Assembly: GCF_021398735.1 (NCBI RefSeq) | Contig: NZ_CP090349.1 | Span: 3,615,001 to 3,679,000, forward strand | DNA: 64,000 nucleotides | Origin: Methylobacterium oryzae | GTDB lineage: Bacteria > Pseudomonadota > Alphaproteobacteria > Rhizobiales > Beijerinckiaceae | Reading direction: 5' to 3' | In this document: in pieces, positions 14,918-23,704 of the stretch | How positions within the stretch are numbered: position 1 is the stretch's first letter | Layout of the letters: each line of letters opens with the position of its first letter | Program-made: the position numbers and the translations under genes | The notes under the pieces: generated by a model | Databases searched by the model: none | What the model was told of the DNA's origin: nothing | Seen by the model: the letters and a program-made list of their open reading frames with translations, nothing else

Positions 14918-15430
14918 TCAGCGGTCCGGCCGACTACGTCCGATCGCTTCCGCCAATGCAGGGAAGCCGCCGATGAGTTCGGCACCGCTGATCCAGTAGC
15001 AATGCCCGAACATGATGTTCAGCCAAGATGTAAAGCGAGCCCGTCTCGTCCAATGAATCCGCGCAGCAGCTTCGGGATCAATCTCCAGCCGGTAGTAGCT
15101 GCTCATCCAGAATTGCAGAGGCTTGATGGCGCGGATCGTCTTCCACGGGATCCAATCCGTCGAGAGGCGTCGGTCATAAATCCCTTGAGGACCAATGGAG
15201 ACGACCACGTCGGGCTGGAACAGCTTCAGGCCCCACACAAGTGCGCCAAGGCCGAAGATCACTACGCCAACGCGCATCTCATAATCCCGGAAGCTTCCAG
15301 GAATTATGGTATCAGTGCCGACATTAGGCTGAGTCAGAGCCAGCCAAAGGGCCACTGCGACGAACATACACGATCCCATAAAGCGCGTAAAAATGCGCGA
15401 ATTGGATCGGTAGAGATCGATTGTGCTCAT
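14918..15430 (-). CDS. Membrane protein of STM3941 type
   Basis: 170 aa with two transmembrane helices (about residues 15-35 and 55-72). A soluble domain follows with VSIGPQGIYDRRLSTDWIPWKTIRAI and a Trp/Tyr-rich stretch. This resembles STM3941-family proteins, which pair two helices with a PH-like domain. The C-terminal GAELIGGFPALAEAI fits the family ending. The cellular role of the family is unclear to me. Confidence 0.65.
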   Translation of the reverse strand: MSTIDLYRSNSRIFTRFMGSCMFVAVALWLALTQPNVGTDTIIPGSFRDYEMRVGVVIFGLGALVWGLKLFQPDVVVSIGPQGIYDRRLSTDWIPWKTIRAIKPLQFWMSSYYRLEIDPEAAARIHWTRRARFTSWLNIMFGHCYWISGAELIGGFPALAEAIGRSRPDR

Positions 15431-15576
15431 TGGAATACTCCCTCACTTGAGTATTCGGCCTACGCCTCGCTACGGGCTTCCGAGGTGCGGCGGAGCACTG
15501 ATGCGACCGCTGCAAGCGGTGCCAGTCACTCCGTCCACCAACTCAGTTGCGCAGGCTTGCATTGTGGAGGTTGACG

Positions 15577-16089
15577 ATGACCTCAGATCCCGGCCGCACC
15601 GCCTACTACGCGCGCTTCGCATACGCCCGGCCACGCGAGTTCGACTCGTGGGACAGCCTGACACCGGAGGTGCGTGCCATCTGGGCACAGGTAGAGGTCG
15701 CGGTCCTCACCGGCGCTAGCTCTGGCATTCACCCCGGCCAAGCTCGGGAGGTCGCCGACGATCCGGATCGGCCCTCCACCATCTCAACGGCGGCCATAGT
15801 CCCGTCCGTGGTGGCTGGTGAGACCTTCGTGGTTATCCAAGACGAGCACGTGCAACTGCTTCAGCGCATTGACCGCGGCCCGTTCTTCGTGCCGCTCCTC
15901 GAGCTCGCATACGTGAAGCTCATCCCATGGAACGGTGACACGCTCATCCCGCGTCTGGTGAGCTGCGGCTGGGCTGAGATGGCGCCGCGCGAGTCGCGCG
16001 CAGTCCGAATCACCGACGCTGGCCGGCAGGCATTGGCCGATCTCGACGAAGCTAGGCTGAAGGAGCAGGGAGGGGGCAGTGCCGCGTGA
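15577..16089 (+). CDS. Hypothetical protein with possible winged-helix C-terminus
   Basis: 170 aa from an ATG preceded by GGAGG. The C-terminal 60 residues (LVSCGWAEMAPRESRAVRITDAGRQAL, shortened) have the pattern of a winged helix: a recognition helix, a beta wing and a closing helix as in MarR-type proteins. The N-terminal part is unrecognised. It could be a DNA-binding protein, but a classic first helix is not obvious. Confidence 0.5.
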   Translation: MTSDPGRTAYYARFAYARPREFDSWDSLTPEVRAIWAQVEVAVLTGASSGIHPGQAREVADDPDRPSTISTAAIVPSVVAGETFVVIQDEHVQLLQRIDRGPFFVPLLELAYVKLIPWNGDTLIPRLVSCGWAEMAPRESRAVRITDAGRQALADLDEARLKEQGGGSAA

Positions 16090-16486
16090 GCAGTTGGCCA
16101 GCGCCGCCGACTTGGTGCGCGTATTCGGCTTCACCGAACGGCACTGAATCCGCCAGGCTGCGGCCGGGCGAAACGCTGATGCTCGACAGCCGTTCGGCGC
16201 GCAGTCATCGTAGGTGTTCGACCAACGTGCCGTGCGTCAGTGGTGGGATGCTTCGACGAGGACGGTGCCGGAATGACCGACACCTACCTCCGCGGTAAGA
16301 CGTGGTGGGTCCAAGTCCACGCTAGGACACGGGAAACGAGCGCGACCACGCCGAGATCGTTGCCCCAGGAATTCGCCTTGGCTGCGCCTGAATGGGGCGC
16401 CGAATGAGGCTTAGAGGTTCACCTTTCTGCCCACCTGAGATCCGGGGGACCTCCACCGAGGCTGCGTGAAAGGGCCCCGACTTGGC
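16090..16486. other. Mostly gene-free; one short frame
   Basis: A 44-codon frame at 16273-16407 begins MTDTYLRGKTWWVQVHA, which resembles the first strands of some integrases. It decays within 25 residues and could be a relic. Nothing else is supported. Confidence 0.35.
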
Positions 16487-16624
16487 TCAGGCCAGCGTCG
16501 GAACCGGGCCGGTGAAGCCCGTGGCCGGCTTGTCGGCGTCGAAGTGATTGGCCAGCGCCACCACGAAGGCGAAGTTGGCGATGGCGGCGAAGGGGAGAAG
16601 GGCAACAGCGGTGAGGAGGGTCAT
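16487..16624 (-). CDS. Small membrane protein, 45 aa
   Basis: The ATG at 16624 has AAGGAC about eight bases upstream. Residues 2-23 form one transmembrane helix (LLTAVALLPFAAIANFAFVV), followed by a polar tail with a Pro-rich end. Such microproteins often associate with membrane complexes; its partner is unknown. Confidence 0.5.
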   Translation of the reverse strand: MTLLTAVALLPFAAIANFAFVVALANHFDADKPATGFTGPVPTLA

Positions 16625-17479
16625 CGGCGGCGTCCTTTTGTGCGGTGCGTGAGAAGGTATATCGCACTGCACGCGACTTCTTGGTATGCCACATGCCTCA
16701 CGCCAGATATGCGGCGCATGCATGAAGGTGTCGGGAATAAGATCGACCCTTGCAACGATCGGGCTGTAGATCCTCGGCCCGCAGTCGAGCGGAGTGCGGG
16801 TCGTCGACGTGCGCGCCGCCGCCTGTTCGAGATGCCGAGTTCTCATCCTCTGCATCGAACCCCAACGCGCGGCAGTTGAGCCGCCGCACAATCGCAGCTG
16901 AGACATTCGGGCATTTCAACTGCGCTCTCCGAGAGCCGAATGTGCCGGATGGCCGACGAATGGCCACGTTGCGGCCGCAACGCCTCGGACACGTCGCGCT
17001 GTTCGCCGGATTGACTCTGGAGAGACGGGGCGCGGGCCGATCCAGTCCGGCACGCGGACTGCTCGCCGCAAGCCGAAAGGGAGGCCGTGTGGACGGATCC
17101 GGGGAAGTGGAAAAGCGCGACCTCAAAGCCCCTGGTGATCGCGCTCGTCGTCGTGGAACGCGTCTCCGCGGGTCCATCGCGGGCAACTGGATCTGGCAGG
17201 CCGGCAGCCGGCCGCATACTGCCCCGCAGCAGAGCGACGGATCGGCGACGGCTCTCCCGACGTGAGCGGGTGATCCGGGCCGCAGGTCCGGCGGACACTG
17301 TCGTCTTGGTCGAGGCGGAATCTTGGGCGGGTAGAGCGCCAGTATCGAGGCAGCGCTTAAAGAAAAGCTCCAGCGATGCGGGCAATCGAGACGGTCCGTG
17401 ACACCCGGCCTTCAGCCGGGATCAGGTATTCGAGCGGTGCCGACGGAGATCGGCTCAGCCAAGACCTGGAGATCGGTTG
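16625..17479. other. Gene-free stretch of about 850 bases
   Basis: Frames on both strands are open because of high GC but show no family features, signal peptides or ribosome binding sites. The promoter of the GCG-rich protein gene presumably lies near its end. Confidence 0.4.
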
Positions 17480-17749
17480 ATGCTCAAGTCCCTCGCCGCC
17501 GCGGCACTGCTCGCCGTCGGCATCGCCGCGCCGGCCTCGGCGCTGCCCGTCGCGGGTTCTCCGCTCCCCGCCGCGCAGGACGGGCTGATCCAGCACGTCT
17601 ACGGCGGCTGCGGGCCCTATGGCCATCGCGGCCCTTATGGCGGGTGCCGCGCCGGCGGCCAGTGGGGCGGCTATGTCGGTCGGGCCTGTCCGCGCGGCTT
17701 CCACCTCGGTCGCGGCGGGCGGCGCTGCTGGCCGAACCGGTACTGGTAG
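17480..17749 (+). CDS. Secreted GCG-rich protein (GCG_CRPN-type)
   Basis: 89 aa with a signal peptide cut after about residue 22 (PASA). The mature part has HVYGGCGPYGHRGPYGGCR and a later CPRGFHLG...RCWPN segment, giving four Cys in a Gly/Arg/Tyr-rich protein. This matches the GCG_CRPN prefix family common in Methylobacterium, from memory. A GGAGA site lies eight bases before the ATG. Probably an exported or surface small protein; its role is not known. Confidence 0.8.
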   Translation: MLKSLAAAALLAVGIAAPASALPVAGSPLPAAQDGLIQHVYGGCGPYGHRGPYGGCRAGGQWGGYVGRACPRGFHLGRGGRRCWPNRYW

Positions 17750-17811
17750 CGGCGCTCCCGCTGTTCGGGGCGATCGGCTGACCGCCGTGGCGCACCGTGA
17801 CGGAACGCAGG

Positions 17812-17843
17812 AACACCCTGGGAGCGTGCGCTCCCAGGGTGTT
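17812..17843. terminator. Perfect 14-bp hairpin between convergent genes
   Basis: Arms AACACCCTGGGAGC (17812-17825) and GCTCCCAGGGTGTT (17830-17843) enclose the loop GTGC. It lies between the plus-strand gene ending at 17749 and the minus-strand barrel gene ending at 17994, so a bidirectional terminator is likely. Confidence 0.7.
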
Positions 17844-17993
17844 GCCGACCTCGCGGCCAGTTTGATCGGGCTGGGGATGCGAAGGCCAACCGGAAGGCTG
17901 CTCTTCGGCGGCGGAGGGCGATGAGGCGGACCTGCCCCCCTCGCCCGCCGCCGCGTCTCCCGGCACGGAGGCCGGGAGCGGCGCGACCCGATC

Positions 17994-18860
17994 TCAGTAG
18001 GAGCCGAACTTGTAGTTCAGGCCGGCGCGGACGACGGCGAACTCGGTCTTGGCGGCGGCGCCGTTGAGGTAGGCGGTGCCGTTCGGGGGCAGGAGGTTGC
18101 CGTAGAACACGCCGCCGGCCGAGTTCTTCTGGCGGTCGAGGCTGACGTAGAGGCCTTCGACCTTCAGCGTGACGGCCGAGGAGCGGAAGAAGTTCAGGAA
18201 CGAGTCGGTGGGCAGGGCGTACTCGACGCCGCCGCCGGCGGCCCAGCCGGTGCGGAAGCTGTCGCGGAAGCGGTTGCCGGAGAAGTTCTGGTCGTCCTGG
18301 CCCGAGCCGTAGGCGAAGCCGCCGGTGCCGTACACGAGGGTGCGGTCGAAGGCGTAGCCGAGGCGGCCGCGCACGGTGCCGAAGTAGTCCAGGCCGTTGC
18401 CGCTGGTGGCGACGAAGGCCGGCGGGTTGGAGAAGGCGACGCCGGGGAAGCCGAGGAAGCTGTAGTTCTGGGTGGCGTTGGCGCGACGGGCGAAGTCGAC
18501 GTACTGGGCGTCGGCCTCGAAGCCGATCACGACGCCGGAGCCCGGGGTGAACTGATAGTTGTAACCGATCTGGGCGCCGCCCGAGAAGCCGTCGTTGTTG
18601 TTGCGGTTGTTGACGCTGACGACGCCGGCGGTGCCGGGGGAGTTGATCAGCGAGCCGCCGGGCAGGGCGTAGCTGGTGGTGTTGCGGCTGTTGGCGTCGA
18701 AGCCGTAGCCGGCGTTCACACCGATGTAGAAGCCGGTCCAGGTGAACACCGGCACCGGCGTGAACACCGGCGGCGGCGCGGCGCGGCGCGGAAGGTCGGC
18801 GGCGGACGCCGCGGCGGTCAGCGCAGTGAAGGCGGTCAGGGAGGCGAGGAGCTTGGTCAT
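17994..18860 (-). CDS. Outer-membrane beta-barrel protein, Omp25/RopB type
   Basis: 288 aa with a signal peptide cut after AASA near residue 20, then a Pro-rich linker and WTGFYIGVNAGYGFD, the first strand of the Omp25 family. Alternating aromatic and Gly residues through the length (GGAQIGYNYQF, VRGRLGYAFD, GTGGFAYGSG) and a final strand LNYKFGSY fit an eight-stranded barrel. Such proteins are abundant in the outer membrane of Rhizobiales. No operon partner; the promoter region lies upstream of 18860. Confidence 0.9.
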   Translation of the reverse strand: MTKLLASLTAFTALTAAASAADLPRRAAPPPVFTPVPVFTWTGFYIGVNAGYGFDANSRNTTSYALPGGSLINSPGTAGVVSVNNRNNNDGFSGGAQIGYNYQFTPGSGVVIGFEADAQYVDFARRANATQNYSFLGFPGVAFSNPPAFVATSGNGLDYFGTVRGRLGYAFDRTLVYGTGGFAYGSGQDDQNFSGNRFRDSFRTGWAAGGGVEYALPTDSFLNFFRSSAVTLKVEGLYVSLDRQKNSAGGVFYGNLLPPNGTAYLNGAAAKTEFAVVRAGLNYKFGSY

Positions 18861-19220
18861 CAGGGTGATCCGGGTTTCGATCTGGTGATAAGACTACCAA
18901 GCTCTGAGCAGAATAGCTGTAGTTTTACGGACACACAGGCTCGCGACGTCGGAGAAAACATAGTAAACGGCCGATTAACTCCGGGCGGAGCTGTTAAATA
19001 CTGTTGAAGTTCTGGCGGTATGCTCGGGGCCTGCGCCCGAGGCGCGTGCATCGGTCCGCGGCGAGGCCGCGCGGGCGGCCAGGGGGCGACGCGCCGACAG
19101 TCCTGCGGGCGGCGCTGCCGGCCGCCTGAGCGGGGAGGGTTCGTCATCACTGTGGGTGCGCCGCGGACGACCCTGGCGCCGCCCGCGCCGGATCCGTCCG
19201 GCGGTAACATGGGATCGAGA

Positions 19221-19240
19221 GCCGGCGCTTCGGCGCCGGC
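19221..19240. other. UUCG-tetraloop hairpin
   Basis: An 8-bp stem GCCGGCGC/GCGCCGGC closes a TTCG loop, a very stable RNA hairpin. It is 28 bases from the terminator at 19268 and may act with it on minus-strand transcripts. Confidence 0.5.
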
Positions 19241-19267
19241 GGGGTGACACTGAGCCGGCGGACGGCG

Positions 19268-19295
19268 CGCGGGGACCTGTCCGGTGGTCCCCGCG
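19268..19295 (-). terminator. Hairpin after the gene at 19308
   Basis: A perfect 10-bp stem CGCGGGGACC/GGTCCCCGCG with an 8-base loop begins 13 bases past the minus-strand stop at 19308. It lacks a T-run, as is common in GC-rich genomes. Confidence 0.6.
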
Positions 19296-19307
19296 TCCGC
19301 GGCCGCG

Positions 19308-19502
19308 CTAACCCGTCCGGTCGCGCCGGGTGATGTGCTTGACCAGTTCGGCCAGCTTCTCCTCGGCCTTCTTCAGCGCCACGCGCGAACTGTGTCCGGG
19401 CGGCGTTCCTTCGGCAGCCTCGCGAAGCTTCGCGATGGTGTCCTGGGTATCCTCTACCTCGGTATCGAGCGCGGCACGCTCACCGGATCTATCGATGGCC
19501 AT
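19308..19502 (-). CDS. Small coiled-coil protein, 64 aa
   Basis: The ATG at 19502 follows GGAGG. Two helices with heptad character (ALDTEVEDTQDTIAKLREA and VALKKAEEKLAELVKHI) are joined by a Gly/Pro turn, a helical-hairpin layout. Function unknown. Confidence 0.6.
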   Translation of the reverse strand: MAIDRSGERAALDTEVEDTQDTIAKLREAAEGTPPGHSSRVALKKAEEKLAELVKHITRRDRTG

Positions 19503-19727
19503 ATCGATCCTCCAGGTGTTCTGCCCCTGGCGGCCGCCAGGGCGCCACGCCCTGAGGTAAGGCGGCATCCCGACCGTGGCGAGCTTCGCGGGCCTCGCCG
19601 GAGGCCGTTTCCGACACGGATCCGGGTTCGGCGACCCCGTCGCCGCCTGTGCGCCACGGCACGCCGCAGCGTGATCCCGGCGCCCGCGGACGGCGTTCTA
19701 CCGTCACACACACCGGAGACCGCCGCC

Positions 19728-19802
19728 ATGCTGATCCTCAATCCCCTCACCGGCCAGACGGTCGACGTGCGCGTGCCCCGCCCGCAACCCGGGAAGGCGT
19801 GA
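19728..19802 (+). CDS. Putative 24-aa protein
   Basis: A short frame (MLILNPLTGQTVDVRVPRP then a short tail) with a GGAGA site nine bases before the ATG, followed within six bases of the stop by a strong hairpin. The start and terminator signals around it favour a real microgene. Confidence 0.4.
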   Translation: MLILNPLTGQTVDVRVPRPQPGKA

Positions 19803-19807
19803 GGAAC

Positions 19808-19839
19808 GGCGTGAGCCCGCCCCCGTGCGGGCTCACGCC
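19808..19839 (+). terminator. 13-bp hairpin terminator-like
   Basis: Stem GGCGTGAGCCCGC/GCGGGCTCACGCC with a 6-base loop, directly after the stop of the 24-aa frame. No T-run follows. Confidence 0.6.
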
Positions 19840-19916
19840 GATGCGCCCCGGGGCCCGAGTGCGCCCTCCCCGGTCGCGCCCGCCCGCAGGTTCGGCGCGC
19901 CGGGTGCTGCGAGCGC

Positions 19917-20126
19917 TCACAGGGAACGCGGGGGCCGGCGCGCCAAGCGCTCGGCCTCCGCCTGCCACGCGTCGCGCTCGGCCTGAAGCGCCTCGATGCG
20001 GGCGTGGAGATGGCCGGCGTCGATGGCGGTCTCCATCAGCATGTCCTGCGCGGTGGCGAGCTGCTGGCGCAGCTCGGCGTTCTCGGTCGCGAGCGCGAGG
20101 AGCAGGGCCGCCACGTCATCGCTCAT
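19917..20126 (-). CDS. Small coiled-coil protein, 69 aa
   Basis: Almost the whole protein is one amphipathic helix with regular leucines (ALLLALATENAELRQQLATA), like a leucine-zipper rod, and a short basic tail. The acidic N-terminus MSDDVAA and first ATG fit a cytoplasmic protein. Role unknown. Confidence 0.6.
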   Translation of the reverse strand: MSDDVAALLLALATENAELRQQLATAQDMLMETAIDAGHLHARIEALQAERDAWQAEAERLARRPPRSL

Positions 20127-20243
20127 CCGGGCCCCTGCGCCGCCACCGAGCCGGCGCGTTTAGCCCCGGCACGACCGGGCCACAACCGCCCCGCGGGCAC
20201 CCCGCGGCCACCCCGGACCGATCGCCGCCCCGGGCCGCGCGCG

Positions 20244-20570
20244 TCAGGCGGCCTCGTCGGACAGGAGGCGCCCGACGTAGTGGCGCCCGACCGACTCGAT
20301 GACGGGCGCGAACAGGCTGGCCATCCAGGGCACCAGCGCCTCGACCTCCAGCGCGTCATCCGCCACCTGGATGGCGACGTGCGCCGACTGCCCGTAGCCG
20401 CTACCCGAGAAGGAGCGGCGATTACCCAGCCAGTCCTCGGCCTCGACGCAGATCTTCTCCGCCTCCAGGCGGCGGAAAGCCCAGTCCATGTGCAGGTCGA
20501 TGCGCCGGCGAACCTCGGCTGTCCCGAGGTCGTGCGGGACGGTGATTGTCAGGCGCTTCGGCATCGGCAT
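20244..20570 (-). CDS. Polyhydroxyalkanoic acid system family protein
   Basis: 108 aa beginning MPMPKRLTITVPHDLGTAEVRRRI, the typical start of the PHA_gran_rgn family, whose members are found near PHA synthesis or granule genes. Later strands (HVAIQVADDALEVEALVPW) and a closing helix match the family size of about 100 residues. Its exact role is not established. No PHA synthase lies nearby. It follows a separate promoter region and stands alone. Confidence 0.75.
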   Translation of the reverse strand: MPMPKRLTITVPHDLGTAEVRRRIDLHMDWAFRRLEAEKICVEAEDWLGNRRSFSGSGYGQSAHVAIQVADDALEVEALVPWMASLFAPVIESVGRHYVGRLLSDEAA

Positions 20571-20663
20571 CTCCTCGCGAGCGGGCCCCGTGAGGTGCGG
20601 CCGGAAGGTTAACGCCCGGTGATCGGCGCCACCCGATCGACGCGCCGGGCGAACCGCCGGCGG

Positions 20664-20978
20664 TCAGTACCGGACCGTGCGGACGCCGCCGGCCCCGCCG
20701 CTCACGACGCTCCGGATGACCTCCTTGGTCGACGGGCTGATCCCACCGTCACCGCGCAGCCGGCGCCCGTCCGCCCGGTCGAGGCGCGCGACGTCGTCGG
20801 AGCATCGGTCCAGGGCGCGGCGGACCTTGGACGACAGCGGCCCGCCGCGTTCCGCTGGGGCGCCGGCCATCTCGAACCGCAGGCAGGACGCCAGATAGCC
20901 TTTCAGGTCGTCGAAGGCGGCGGCCTGGGCCCCCGACGTCAGGACGATGAAGATCAGGGCGGATCGGGCGAGCATCAC
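20664..20978 (-). CDS. Secreted hypothetical protein, 104 aa
   Basis: A signal peptide (MMLARSALIFIVLTSGAQAAA) precedes a mature part with two Cys (residues about 32 and 59) that could form a disulfide. Helical throughout, no known family. Either of the two adjacent ATG codons may be used. Confidence 0.55.
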   Translation of the reverse strand: MMLARSALIFIVLTSGAQAAAFDDLKGYLASCLRFEMAGAPAERGGPLSSKVRRALDRCSDDVARLDRADGRRLRGDGGISPSTKEVIRSVVSGGAGGVRTVRY

Positions 20979-21060
20979 GCGCTCCAGGGAAAGCGGTCCG
21001 CGCGGACAACGCGCGAGCGGGGCGTTGGTCCCGGAGGCCGCGCCCTCGCGGCCGCCGCAC

Positions 21061-21291
21061 TCAGCCGCTGCGGCGGGGCGCCTGGGCCGCGTCGCGCCGC
21101 TGGTCCTGGGTTCCCCGACACTGCACGTATTCCGGCGTTCCCGGCTCGGCGCCGTAGCCCCGGCAGATCGCGTCGTCCTTCGCGGCGACGTCGGCCTCGC
21201 TCATGAAGAGCTCGCCGCGGCCGGGCCGGTTCGCCGCGTTGCAGGCCGTCAGGGCCGTGGCCGCGATGGCCAGAACGATGATGTGCTTCAT
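21061..21291 (-). CDS. Small lipoprotein
   Basis: 76 aa. The N-terminus MKHIIVLAIAATALTACN is a lipoprotein signal with lipobox LTAC, so the mature protein begins at the lipidated Cys at residue 17. The segment DDAICRGYGAEPGTPEYVQCR, with two Cys, is shared by many small rhizobial lipoproteins as I recall. Its role is unknown. Confidence 0.75.
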   Translation of the reverse strand: MKHIIVLAIAATALTACNAANRPGRGELFMSEADVAAKDDAICRGYGAEPGTPEYVQCRGTQDQRRDAAQAPRRSG

Positions 21292-21808
21292 GGGACCCCT
21301 CGCCGCCGATCAGCACCACAGCGGCAGGACGCTGTCGATGACGCTGTCGACGACGCTGCCGCGGCGTCCACAAGCCGGCGGTCGACATGGTTATCCAAGG
21401 ATGGCCGGACCTTCGGCGCCACGCCGCGGTCCCGGCCGTCCACCGCACGGGGCGGGGCCTGCTCGGCATGCAAGCCTGACGCCGCCGTGACCGGCGGTCC
21501 CTGCGGGGCCGACATGTCGTGTCGCCGGTGCAGCGGCGGCGCAACGCCGGCTAAGTATCTGCCTCTGCATCCTCCCAAGGCAGACCCACCTTCGGCCCCG
21601 CCGGCAGCGCCGCGCGGGGCCTTTTCGTGCGCCGATCCGGAGGGTTGGCGCGCCGCTCCCGGGCGAGACCCTGCGCGCCGGGCGCGGCCGGGCACGACGA
21701 TCGGCGGCGCACGACGACGGCGGGTGTCGGAAACCGTGTCCGCGCTCCCGCGTTCGGGCACGGAGGCCCGTGCGTGAGGCACAGTCGGGCCGAGATGCCA
21801 AGGAGCAC
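21292..21808. other. Gene-free stretch with a structured RNA candidate
   Basis: No coding frame is convincing on either strand. The segment 21560-21630 contains two adjacent hairpins, the second followed by T residues, described separately. Confidence 0.4.
21560..21630 (+). ncRNA. Candidate small RNA end: two hairpins and T-tract
   Basis: A hairpin with TCTGCCT/AGGCAGA arms is followed by a terminator-like GGCCCCG/CGGGGCC stem and TTTT at about 21623-21626. No plus-strand gene ends upstream, so this may terminate an unannotated small RNA starting somewhere in 21300-21560. This is inference from structure only. Confidence 0.3.
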
Positions 21809-22126
21809 ATGATGCGTCATGCCCTCTTCGCCATCTTCGCGCTGGTCGCGGCGTCGCCCGGTTCGGCGCAGACCAGCACCGGTCCCGCACCGATCCGGCA
21901 GCCCGGACCCGCGCAGCCGGTGACGCCGGGCACCCCGGCCGGGACCGTCGTCGTTCCCGGCGGCAGCCAGAACAGCGGTCCGGGCAGCACCGCCGTCGTC
22001 GCGCCCACTGGGACGGGGGCGACGACCATCACGACGGATTCGGCCGCCGGCGGGAATGCCGGTCAGCCGGAGCGCGGCGTACCCCAGGTCGGCAAGGGGA
22101 GCGGGGATGGCAGCGGCGGCAGCTGA
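21809..22126 (+). CDS. Secreted Pro/Gly/Thr-rich protein
   Basis: 105 aa from the ATG at 21809, with AAGGAG just upstream (a second ATG follows immediately). A signal peptide ends near GSAQ. The mature part is low complexity (Pro, Gly, Thr, Val) without predicted structure, ending in a Gly/Ser tail. Function unknown. Confidence 0.6.
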   Translation: MMRHALFAIFALVAASPGSAQTSTGPAPIRQPGPAQPVTPGTPAGTVVVPGGSQNSGPGSTAVVAPTGTGATTITTDSAAGGNAGQPERGVPQVGKGSGDGSGGS

Positions 22127-22526
22127 TCGCCGGCCCCCGTCCTGAGGATCCGCCCCGTGCCGGATCGGGGTGGGACAGGTGGACCGTCCCACCGCCGGTA
22201 TCGCAACGCGGCGGGCGGCGGCGCGCGGGCGCTGGACCATCACACCGTTGACCCGCAGCCCGGGACCGCCCGTCGCCGGGGAGGGATGATCTCGCGCCGC
22301 GTTCAATGCAGATGCCGAGCAAGTCTGTTGCGGGCCATCGAATTTTGATCGCTGTGTCTAACTCAGGTTCTGCTGCCAATCTTAGATAATGATCGGCTGC
22401 CAAATAATTGGTATCAATGTACCGGAAAAATTTATTTCCGATTCATCGATGCGGTGTTCGCACTCTCACGTTATAAAGATACTGTAGATTTAAAGCGACG
22501 CCGCCGCGCGTCCGTCGGAGATTGAT
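22127..22526. other. Gene-free stretch
   Basis: Contains the hairpin at 22169-22193 after the secreted protein gene. The rest, from 22290, is AT-richer and may hold the promoter of the gene at 22527. No coding signal seen. Confidence 0.4.
22169..22193 (+). terminator. 8-bp hairpin
   Basis: Arms GGTGGGAC (22169-22176) and GTCCCACC (22186-22193) with a 9-base loop, 43 bases past the stop at 22126. Confidence 0.5.
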
Positions 22527-22757
22527 TTGGCGGATCCGGAATTCGAGGGTGGAAAGTTCGGGCCGAACGGCAAGAGATCGATGCTCCGGCAGATCGCGCA
22601 CGCCCTCGGCGTGCCCGAAGACGCTTTCCTCGACGAATCCGAGGCGCTCGCCACGATCGACATGACGGGGGATTTGCTGCGCGTCTGGCACGCGCTCACC
22701 CTGTCGGACCGCCGCTTGCTGCTGCAGATGGCGCGCGGGATGATCTCCCGCGGCTAG
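22527..22757 (+). CDS. Small helical protein, possible regulator, 76 aa
   Basis: A TTG start with GGAGA eight bases upstream. The core RSMLRQIAHALGVPEDAFLDE resembles the middle of a Cro/CI-type helix-turn-helix, and the end (TLSDRRLLLQMARGMI) resembles the dimerisation helix of small regulators. The first helix of a full HTH is missing, so DNA binding is doubtful. Its stop overlaps the stop of the convergent gene at 22754 by four bases. Confidence 0.55.
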   Translation: MADPEFEGGKFGPNGKRSMLRQIAHALGVPEDAFLDESEALATIDMTGDLLRVWHALTLSDRRLLLQMARGMISRG

Positions 22758-22996
22758 AACGGCCACGGCTCCTCCTGCGGCCCCGGCGCCGTCCGCTCGC
22801 CCGGCGCCACGAGGTCCACGATCTCGTCGAGCGGCTGCGTCACCCGGATCGTTCGCCCCGCGGCGGTGATGAACGTCTCGTTGCGCATCAGGTCCGTGTC
22901 GCTCAGCGCCTGGACGCTCGTCACGCGCAGCAGGTGCCGGCAGCCGTCGCCGTCCTGCACCTGGAGGAAGTTCCCGACCCGCCGAACCGCCGACAT
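22754..22996 (-). CDS. Hypothetical protein, 80 aa
   Basis: ATG at 22996 after a GGGAGAG site. The pattern RVGNFLQVQDGDGCRHLLRVTSV and ITAAGRTIRVTQPLDEIVDL suggests a small all-beta domain. The tail is Pro-rich. Not recognised. Confidence 0.5.
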   Translation of the reverse strand: MSAVRRVGNFLQVQDGDGCRHLLRVTSVQALSDTDLMRNETFITAAGRTIRVTQPLDEIVDLVAPGERTAPGPQEEPWPF

Positions 22997-23028
22997 GGCG
23001 CTCTCCCGCCCCGCTGGTGATCTGTGGC

Positions 23029-23283
23029 CTAGGCGCCCTGCAGGCTCTCGGCGAAGTCGTCGGGGATCTCGCCCCACTGGCCGAGGATCGTGACGCCCTC
23101 CAGTTCGCCGGTCTCGTCGTCGGCCACCACCTTCAGCGCCGCCGCGCCCGGCATCCGCCTAGCCATGTTCTCGGCCTTCTTCACCGCCCCGCTCTCGGTC
23201 TGCGCAGGCTCCTGCCGGGCCGGCCGCAGCCGCTTCCGGTGCAGCTCGAAGGGCTGCACCACGAACGCCGTCCTCATCGCCAT
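23029..23283 (-). CDS. Hypothetical protein, 84 aa
   Basis: Starts MAMRTAFVVQPFELHRKRLRP, a small protein type seen in Methylobacterium and relatives as I recall. It then has a helix (AVKKAENMARRMPGAAAL) and a strand pair (KVVADDETGELEGVTILGQWGEIP). An in-frame ATG six bases later is an alternative start. It lies 32 bases upstream of the gene at 22754 on the same strand and may share its transcript. Confidence 0.55.
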   Translation of the reverse strand: MAMRTAFVVQPFELHRKRLRPARQEPAQTESGAVKKAENMARRMPGAAALKVVADDETGELEGVTILGQWGEIPDDFAESLQGA

Positions 23284-23704
23284 CGTCGTCCTGCACCCCG
23301 GTTCGTCACAGGTTCTCCACAGATCGCACGGGCCGCCCAAGAGCGCGCCACGACAGGGGTTTTCGAGCCGTATCCACACGCGTCCACGGGGCTGGAAGAA
23401 AAGTCTCGCCCGCAGATTGTGCCCGGCCCGCCCGTATGATCTGTTCCGCTTTCGTTCTAGCATGGCGAGGCCGCGGGTGCACCTCTCCCGGATCGACGCG
23501 CGGCGAATCTCGAGCGCCGACGCCGTCAGCGCGCCGGCGCCGCACCGGCCTCCCCGCGCCTGTCCGACAGGCGTTGGGCAAGGCGGCCGGGTCATGCCAC
23601 CGGGTCATACCAAGGTATGGCGCCGCCCCGCATCCGTATAAATGTAAGCCTCCGTCGCGATCGCTACACTTTCCGTCATTCAGCAGCACAGACGGAGATT
23701 TGTC
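23284..23704. other. Intergenic region of about 420 bases
   Basis: No gene is convincing. It holds the palindromic element at 23606-23619 upstream of the dehydrogenase gene and an AT-richer patch at 23633-23690. Confidence 0.4.
23606..23619 (+). promoter_or_regulatory. Operator candidate, AACCNNSGTATR-type site A
   Basis: CATACCAAGGTATG, with perfect 6-bp arms, lies 85 bases before the start of the dehydrogenase gene. Read toward the gene, ACCAAGGTATG fits the element found before three other genes (28829, 34435, 35037). Confidence 0.45.

Larger units (their letters stand above)
18861..19307. other. Intergenic region with hairpins
   Basis: No gene is convincing. AT-rich sequence at 18890-19010 probably holds the promoter of the beta-barrel gene. 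Two strong hairpins occur near the other end, at 19221-19240 and 19268-19295. Confidence 0.4.
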
